Shown piece after piece: positions 59,259 to 64,000 of a stretch of DNA of 64,000 nt (its first letter is position 1; each line of letters starts with the position of its first letter). The position numbers were made by a program, and so were the translations under genes. This DNA comes from Burkholderia sp. WSM2232 (GTDB lineage Bacteria > Pseudomonadota > Gammaproteobacteria > Burkholderiales > Burkholderiaceae), in the NCBI RefSeq assembly GCF_000472545.1, contig NZ_AWZV01000030.1:1-64000 (forward strand), in the 5' to 3' direction. The notes under the pieces were generated by a model. It had not been told where the DNA came from. It did no database searches and was given only the letters and a program-made list of their open reading frames with translations.

Positions 59259-59319
59259 TGTCTCCTCCATGTCTCCTCTGATATGGATTCAGCCCGCCAC
59301 CTTAGGCGGGCTTTTTTTT
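59259..59319 (+). ncRNA. Candidate small RNA, about 60 nt
   Basis: Between the promoter above and a perfect intrinsic terminator lie about 60 bases without a coding frame. The first 33 bases, before the terminator stem, contain TGTCTCCTC twice (near 59260-59268 and 59270-59278), which resembles an anti-Shine-Dalgarno seed that can pair with mRNA ribosome binding sites. The terminator stem GCCCGCC-ACCTTA-GGCGGGC is followed by eight T. This layout is that of trans-acting base-pairing sRNAs. No family was identified by me, and the start point is estimated from the promoter. Confidence 0.7.
59292..59319 (+). terminator. Perfect intrinsic terminator of the candidate sRNA
   Basis: GCCCGCC (59292-59298), a 6-base loop, GGCGGGC (59305-59311) and TTTTTTTT (59312-59319). 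It lies 145 bases beyond the LysE stop, too far to be that gene's natural end with a strong promoter in between. Confidence 0.95.
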
Positions 59320-59422
59320 GCCCCAATCTCCACGTATTGCCGAAACGGCTTAGCGGATAACGCCCGCAGAGGGCCGGGGGCCGCGCTCGGCCTTCAATTG
59401 CAGCGTGCCGGCAGCATTCCCG

Positions 59423-60247
59423 TCAGAACTTGTATGAAACGGCGAGGAAGGAGATGATCGGGTCCGCTTTCAACTCAGCCTTCGAGACGCCCAGTTCCGT
59501 GCCGTCCGCAGCCTTGATGATCACGGACGATGTGGTCTTCAGCGGAATGTAGGTCACGGAGGCCACCAGACCCCAATGGTCTGTGATGTTGTATGCGAGA
59601 CCCGCATTGAACACCGGCGCCCACGACGACGAAGCCTTCGCCGACACCTGCGTCGTGCCCGGCTTGCCTGCGCCGGCAGCGAGAATGGCACCGAGATTTT
59701 CCTGCGTCGAATGGACGAAGTTCTGGCTCAACTGAATGTCAGAAAACCAGTTGTACGACACGCCGACGCCGACAAACGGCCTGAGTCTGGCCGTCGGGGT
59801 ATTGAAGTAGTACTGAAAGAGCAGTGCCGGACTCCACTGGCGCACGCTTTTGACGATCGGATTGGATTGCGGATCGCCAATATCCTGTTGCCCAAGCGCA
59901 CCGGCCGGTCCAGGCGGCTTGATCGTGCCATGCCCATAAATCTTGAAGACGGGCGGCACGCCTGCCACTGTCGTCACCGCAATGTGATCGGTCAGGTAAT
60001 GGCTGAAGACGAGGCCGACGGTATTGGCGGTGTTCGTCGACAGACTCGTGCCGGCCGAGGTGAACGAGCTCGGCAGGCGCAGCGGCGTATTGATGGGCGT
60101 GGGCGCCACGTTGGTGGTCAGCGGCGTGCTCGAGTCCTTGGGCATGACGTGGAACCAGCCGAGCACAGCGACGTTGTCGCCCGCATGTTGCGCGTGAGCG
60201 CTGACCGACAGGCACGCGGCCAGCATCAAGAGACAGATTCTTTTCAT
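59423..60247 (-). CDS. OmpW family outer-membrane protein
   Basis: A 274-residue outer-membrane beta-barrel. The signal peptide is RICLLMLAACLSVSAHAQ (cleavage near residue 19). The OmpW pattern includes NTVGLVFSHYLTDHIAVTTV, ARLRPFVGVGVSYNWFSDIQ and the C-terminal LKADPIISFLAVSYKF, ending in Phe, as outer-membrane barrel proteins do. The start at 60247 follows a good signal-peptide start; 37 further upstream codons are open but Arg/Ala-rich and excluded. OmpW barrels carry small hydrophobic molecules. The two DUF2957 genes lie just upstream on the same strand. Confidence 0.92.
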   Translation of the reverse strand: MKRICLLMLAACLSVSAHAQHAGDNVAVLGWFHVMPKDSSTPLTTNVAPTPINTPLRLPSSFTSAGTSLSTNTANTVGLVFSHYLTDHIAVTTVAGVPPVFKIYGHGTIKPPGPAGALGQQDIGDPQSNPIVKSVRQWSPALLFQYYFNTPTARLRPFVGVGVSYNWFSDIQLSQNFVHSTQENLGAILAAGAGKPGTTQVSAKASSSWAPVFNAGLAYNITDHWGLVASVTYIPLKTTSSVIIKAADGTELGVSKAELKADPIISFLAVSYKF

Positions 60248-60424
60248 GTTGTTGCTCCTCCTTGAGCGCTCGCCGGGCGCGAGGCGCGCGGCGAACGTTG
60301 GCGGCCAGGCCGGCCGCGAGGCCGACGCCCGGGACAGACGCCGCGCCGGCCGCCGCATGGCGAGTGCGGGCAGCAGCGGCGGCGCGAGCGCCTCGTTGCT
60401 TGCCGATGACGCGGGACGCGCCCG

Positions 60425-61675
60425 TTACTGAACGAAGGCGCCGATCGTGAAGTACGGCGAGGCCGCGTTGGTCAGATCGAGATAGCCGAACACGCCGCCC
60501 GTGAAAATCATCTTTCCTGTCGGCGTATTGCCCGTGGATGCGCCTACTCGTGTGGTCGTGACCACGCCCGGCACGGTTTGCGTGAAGTCGAGGTTCAGCG
60601 CGGTCGCGAGCGAAGCCTGCGACGGGTTGAACGGGTCGAGCAGCGTCGCCTGGGTGCCTGCGAGCGCCGTGGTGCGATAGTCGAACTGGCTATCCACGCC
60701 GATGTACTCGCCGTTCTGCGAGTTGAGCGCGATCGGGCTTTGCGGCGCGAGAATGGAGATGCCCGATTCGTCGTCGGCGTAAGGTCCGAGCGCGCCGTTT
60801 TGCGGCACGGTCACCGACGAGTTGGCTGCGCCCGTGCGCACCAGAATCGGCACCAACTGGTTGCGCAGCTTGCCGACGATCATGTAGCCGCGCGCTTCCG
60901 GCGTGGTAGCAAGTGTGGGCTTCGCCTGTCCCTGGAAGTTATTGGTCTGGAACGCGCCGCTGCCGTCGGACGCCTGCGTGAAGTTGCTGCCTGGCTGCTG
61001 ACATTTGCCCGCGTTCACGCCCGAGTTGTCACACTCGCTCCACGTGCCGTCGGCATTGATGGTGATCTTCGAATCCACGGCGACCGGCGCGAAATTCTGC
61101 GACGGCACCTGGTGATAGCCGAGCTGGTTGTAAGTGCCGGCCACCTTCGCAAGATCCGTTTCGATCGACGAGAAGCCGATGAACGGGTAATACGGGAACT
61201 TGGTGTCCGGCACGGCGCCGACGCCCAGAATGCCGCCGAACGAAATTTCGGCGCCCGGAATGGTGCCGCCCGCCACGCCCTCGCCGACAAAGATCCGCGC
61301 CGGACGGTTCGGATCGAGACTCGCGCCGTTTAGACGGAAAGCGCACTGATTGAGCTTCTTGGTCGGCAGCAGGGTCTCCTGGGTCAGCGTGCCGCTTGCG
61401 GTCTGGCCGGCGCGGGTCGGCACAACCGTGCCGGTGGTCGCGGGAATCGGTGATTCGACATAGGTCACCTGCCAGGTCATCTTCGTCGTGTCGAGCTGCA
61501 GTTTGACTAGCTCGCCGTCACCGCCGCCGCCCGTGTAGACCGTGGTGTAGTCCAACGCCGCGGGACACAGCCGAACCTCCGTCACCGGGCCGTCGCCATT
61601 GCCGCCGCCTCCACCGCCGCATGCCGCCAGCAACGGTGCCGCACAGGCAAGCACCGACAGAAATCTCCATTTCAT
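60425..61675 (-). CDS. DUF2957 lipoprotein (paralogue 1)
   Basis: A 416-residue predicted lipoprotein. The leader LSVLACAAPLLAACGGGGGG has lipobox LAAC and a Gly-rich linker. Body motifs are TYVESPIPATTGTVVPTRAG, IFVGEGVAGGTIPGAEISFG and YYPFIGFSSIETDLAKVAGT, followed by DDESGISILAPQSPIALN; the family is DUF2957, typical of Burkholderiaceae. GGAGG precedes the ATG at 61675; 17 upstream codons are open but unlikely. It is paralogous to the next gene over its whole length. Function unknown; a surface or outer-membrane lipoprotein is likely. Confidence 0.88.
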   Translation of the reverse strand: MKWRFLSVLACAAPLLAACGGGGGGNGDGPVTEVRLCPAALDYTTVYTGGGGDGELVKLQLDTTKMTWQVTYVESPIPATTGTVVPTRAGQTASGTLTQETLLPTKKLNQCAFRLNGASLDPNRPARIFVGEGVAGGTIPGAEISFGGILGVGAVPDTKFPYYPFIGFSSIETDLAKVAGTYNQLGYHQVPSQNFAPVAVDSKITINADGTWSECDNSGVNAGKCQQPGSNFTQASDGSGAFQTNNFQGQAKPTLATTPEARGYMIVGKLRNQLVPILVRTGAANSSVTVPQNGALGPYADDESGISILAPQSPIALNSQNGEYIGVDSQFDYRTTALAGTQATLLDPFNPSQASLATALNLDFTQTVPGVVTTTRVGASTGNTPTGKMIFTGGVFGYLDLTNAASPYFTIGAFVQ

Positions 61676-61774
61676 ACCGCCTCCAGAATTTTTTCGTTGT
61701 AGATGGCCGGCTCCCAGTCCAGCCACCGCCTGGTTTTTCTATGTCTCGAGTTGCGAACTGCCGTGTTGCGTCGA

Positions 61775-63196
61775 CTACTTGCTGATCTGCGCGCCGATAC
61801 CGAAATACGGCGTGCTCGACGTGTCGGAGTTGGCCGATGTCGGCGCGACGCCGCCGTTTTCGGTGCCCTGAATCGCAATGGCGTACAGGCCGCCGGACGC
61901 GATTGCGAAGCCGCTCTTGCCGTTCTTGTCCTGCACGCCGACGAGCCCTGGGCTCGCGAGCCCATAGCCGAGGCCAAAGCCGCTTTCGGCCGCCGAGGTG
62001 GTCGGATTGATGAACGTGCCGACGCCGCCCTGGATGAGCGTTGCGGTGTACCTGAAGTTGGAGTCCGCGCCGACATAGCCGCCGTCGAACCCGCCGGATG
62101 CGAGCGGTGTGGCGGCGGCGAGCATCGCGATGCCGGATTCGTCGTCGACCTTGGCGTCCAGATGAAGCGGCGCCGTGCCCAGGTTGATGTAGCCGGTGCG
62201 CACGATGAGCGGCACCGTGGCGCCGTTGATCTGGCCGAGCACCATGTGCGCGGTGCCCGATTTGCCGGTCGCGCCGATCAGCGGCAACTGGAACTGCTGC
62301 ACGATCTGCGGCGCCTGCTGGCTGTCGAAGTAGCCGTTGCTGTTGAGCGTCCATGGGTTGCCGGTCGAGAGGCAACCGCCTGCATTCGGCGAGTAATTCG
62401 GGTTCGCGGCGTTGCTGCTCGTGCAGGTACCGCTCGCGTCGAAGGTTTCCACGGTGTTCGTCGCGACTGTCGAATAATTGCCGGACGGCGCGAGGTGATA
62501 CAGCAAGCCGTTGTACGTGCCTGGCAGCCTGGTGATGTCGGTGGTGGTGCTGGCGAAGCCGAGGAACGGGTAAAAGTCGAAGTGGCGGTTCGGCACCGCG
62601 CCGATGCCCGAGCCGATCAACGGAATGGACAGCCCGTCGAACTGGATCGTCGCGCCGGGAATTCCGCCGCCTGCCACGCCCTGGCCGACCAGGATCATCG
62701 GCGGATTGGGGTTGTTGGTGAAGTCCGGCGTCGTGTAAGGCTGGCCGTCGCCGGCCGCCGTGCCGCTGCCTGCGCCCAGAATGAAAGCGCAACGTGTTTG
62801 CTCGGCAGTCGGCAGCGTGCCGGTTGGCGGATGAATTACCGCGCCTGTGATTTGTGTGCCGGCGCGGGTCGGCGTGACGCTGCCGGTGCGCAGCGGAATC
62901 GGCGACTCGAGCCATTTCAGCGTGTAGGTCATCGCGGTGGCGTCGATGTTCAACTGGACCACCTCGCCACTGCCGGCGCCACCCAGAAAGGTGCTTTTGA
63001 CGATATCGGCGGTCGCCGGGCACAACGCGGCCGACGTGCCGCTCGAAGCGGGCGGACCCTGCACACCGCAACTCGAACCTGAGCACTGCGGCGCATTGAT
63101 CGGGCCGGGATTGTCCGATTTGCCGCCGCCACAGGCAATTAGAAAAGGAGTCGTGGCAATAGCCATTGCCAGGCCTCGAATAACGGCGTCCGCCAT
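61775..63196 (-). CDS. DUF2957 lipoprotein (paralogue 2)
   Basis: A 473-residue predicted lipoprotein, with leader GLAMAIATTPFLIACGGGKS (lipobox LIAC) and a Cys-containing linker (CSGSSCGVQ). Shared motifs with paralogue 1 are LKWLESPIPLRTGSVTPTRA, ILVGQGVAGGGIPGATIQF, FYPFLGFASTTTDITRLPGT and DDESGIAMLAAATPL. ATG at 63196 is placed after AAGGGAG; an upstream ATG six codons earlier lacks a ribosome binding site. It lies 99 bases upstream of paralogue 1 on the same strand, indicating tandem duplication. Confidence 0.88.
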   Translation of the reverse strand: MADAVIRGLAMAIATTPFLIACGGGKSDNPGPINAPQCSGSSCGVQGPPASSGTSAALCPATADIVKSTFLGGAGSGEVVQLNIDATAMTYTLKWLESPIPLRTGSVTPTRAGTQITGAVIHPPTGTLPTAEQTRCAFILGAGSGTAAGDGQPYTTPDFTNNPNPPMILVGQGVAGGGIPGATIQFDGLSIPLIGSGIGAVPNRHFDFYPFLGFASTTTDITRLPGTYNGLLYHLAPSGNYSTVATNTVETFDASGTCTSSNAANPNYSPNAGGCLSTGNPWTLNSNGYFDSQQAPQIVQQFQLPLIGATGKSGTAHMVLGQINGATVPLIVRTGYINLGTAPLHLDAKVDDESGIAMLAAATPLASGGFDGGYVGADSNFRYTATLIQGGVGTFINPTTSAAESGFGLGYGLASPGLVGVQDKNGKSGFAIASGGLYAIAIQGTENGGVAPTSANSDTSSTPYFGIGAQISK

Positions 63197-63615
63197 GTTG
63201 CTGTCTCCCTTCATGTATTTGTGCGAGCTAATTTCGCCGCGCGATTAATGCCTGTCAATTGAATGAGCCGTCTAAAAAGGCCGATTCAAACAGCGGTATT
63301 TTGGCGACACGCGCAGTGCATGGGCGCTAGCGGCCCTTTTAAACAGAAACGCGGATCGGGCTCGCAAGGCAGTGCCGTTGTTTCTCCGCACGCCCTTGCC
63401 TGGCATGCCTTGGAGCAAAATGGCTCCATCATCTTCGAACGACCGTTCGGCAAAAAATCCGGAGTTTCCCCAGGCGGAAAACTATGCCGTATGAGTCGCC
63501 GGAAGGAAGACTTACCGCAAAAATTCCGATGTAGTCCGCTTTCTATTTTTTAAGTAATACGGGCTTCTACTGATTATCTGTTAAAGAAAGCGGGCACTCT
63601 GCGGGTTTAAAACAA
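63197..63615. promoter_or_regulatory. Upstream region of DUF2957 gene with a palindrome
   Basis: About 420 bases before the terminator, without a supported gene. CGAACG-AC-CGTTCG at 63436-63449 is a perfect 6+6 palindrome, similar in form to TetR-family operators. The right part is AT-richer (TTTCTATTTTTTAAGTAATA). Promoters for the DUF2957 pair should lie here, but I could not place a convincing one. Confidence 0.45.
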
Positions 63616-63641
63616 AAAAGCCGGTCTTTAAGACCGGCTTT
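63616..63641 (-). terminator. Intrinsic terminator of argC
   Basis: AAAGCCGGTC and GACCGGCTTT form a 10-bp stem around TTTAA; on the minus strand it is followed by TTTTTTGTTTT, 46 bases after the argC stop. The symmetrical flanks allow some function in the plus direction too. Confidence 0.9.
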
Positions 63642-63686
63642 CGTAAAGCTGACAAACGGTGAATTGCCGCGCTATTTAAACTTTCG

Positions 63687-64000
63687 TTAGCGCTTCAAAC
63701 CGCTTTCCTCGGCGGCGCCGATGGCGAGATTCATACACTGAATCGCCGCACCCGAAGCACCCTTGCCGAGATTGTCCAGACGCGCGACGGTTACGAAGCG
63801 CTCGGCCGTGCCGAACACGAAGAGATCGACACGATTTGTGTCATTGTTCGCCTGCACGTCGAAGAAGCCGCTGTCGAGGTTCGCTTCTGCGTCGAACGGC
63901 GCAACGCGCACGAAAGCTTCGCCTGCGTAGTACTCGGCGAGCAGCGCCTGCACTTCTTGAGGCGTGGTTTTCTTGGCGAGCTGGCGCGGCGAAAAGTAGG
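63687..64000 (-). CDS. argC: N-acetyl-gamma-glutamyl-phosphate reductase, C-terminal part
   Basis: ArgC reduces N-acetylglutamyl phosphate to the semialdehyde in arginine biosynthesis. Only the last ~104 residues are in the window; the frame stays open to the right edge (upstream of a GTG at 63953 the sequence continues SPRQLAKKTTPQEV). The C-terminal signature is FVRVAPFDAEANLDSGFFDV, then FVTVARLDNLGKGASGAAIQ and CMNLAIG, which is diagnostic. The gene is cut by the window end, so its true start is off the right side. Confidence 0.93.
   Translation of the reverse strand, partial: YFSPRQLAKKTTPQEVQALLAEYYAGEAFVRVAPFDAEANLDSGFFDVQANNDTNRVDLFVFGTAERFVTVARLDNLGKGASGAAIQCMNLAIGAAEESGLKR

Noticed and set aside
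1..64000. CRISPR array, tRNA or rRNA genes, insertion sequences
   Set aside because: No regularly spaced identical repeats with unique spacers, no cloverleaf-like element, no transposase or integrase sequence was seen on reading.

Overview
The window is GC-rich chromosomal DNA from a Burkholderiaceae bacterium, most likely Paraburkholderia or a close relative. The evidence is the flagellar gene order, a SAH riboswitch in front of ahcY, DUF2957 lipoproteins, small hypothetical proteins of a Burkholderiaceae type, and the GCAAAGAAAGTAAG hairpin repeat at the left edge. I saw no tRNA, rRNA, insertion sequence, prophage or CRISPR array. It looks like ordinary chromosome with one hypothetical-rich, repeat-rich stretch at about 48.7-63.7 kb.

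Left part (0-11 kb): flagellar export and basal-body genes in two divergent blocks. fliF-fliG-fliH-fliI-fliJ-fliK run on the minus strand. fliE runs on the plus strand, followed by fliS-fliT, a second FliK-type protein and a short FlhB C-terminal-domain protein. A FliA (sigma-28) type promoter precedes fliS. Next (10.9-18.2 kb) come an aldehyde dehydrogenase, an AidB-type acyl-CoA dehydrogenase, a GMC oxidoreductase, a LysR regulator and a family 2 glycosyltransferase.

Centre (18.2-48.7 kb): one-carbon metabolism (riboswitch-ahcY, a small membrane protein, metF); a complete dipeptide ABC transporter (dppA, then dppBCDF after a hairpin) with a TraB/GumN protein overlapping its end; a TPR/glycosyltransferase protein; and a 5-oxoproline module. 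That module is pxpB-pxpC-pxpA with the two DUF969/DUF979 membrane subunits, facing a MarR-like winged-helix gene across an AT-rich inverted repeat. Housekeeping genes follow: 5-formyl-THF cyclo-ligase, a soluble lytic transglycosylase, an NDUFA9-like protein, a GST, cca, DUF2905, a NDUFAF7-like methyltransferase, a pteridine-reductase-like SDR with folB, ttcA, glmU and glmS.

Right part (48.7-64 kb): small lipoproteins (one split by a frameshift), a small lytic transglycosylase, DUF2242, an AT-richer gene-poor gap with two perfect DnaA boxes, a two-gene hypothetical module, an IclR regulator, a small exported basic protein, a ribbon-helix-helix-like protein, a Ub-Mut7-C protein whose 3' end runs into a heptamer repeat, a 36-bp minisatellite, an NAD(P)-dependent beta-hydroxyacid dehydrogenase, a LysE exporter, a strong candidate for a ~60-nt small RNA (59.26-59.32 kb), OmpW, two DUF2957 lipoprotein paralogues, and the C-terminal end of argC.

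The observations I rate highest are the candidate sRNA with repeated anti-Shine-Dalgarno-like motifs, the 4 x 20-bp repeat array just upstream of the ahcY promoter and riboswitch, the 5-oxoproline module with its candidate operator, the frameshifted lipoprotein, and the cluster of tandem repeats between 55.9 and 58.5 kb. All annotation is by reading the sequence; no database search was run.
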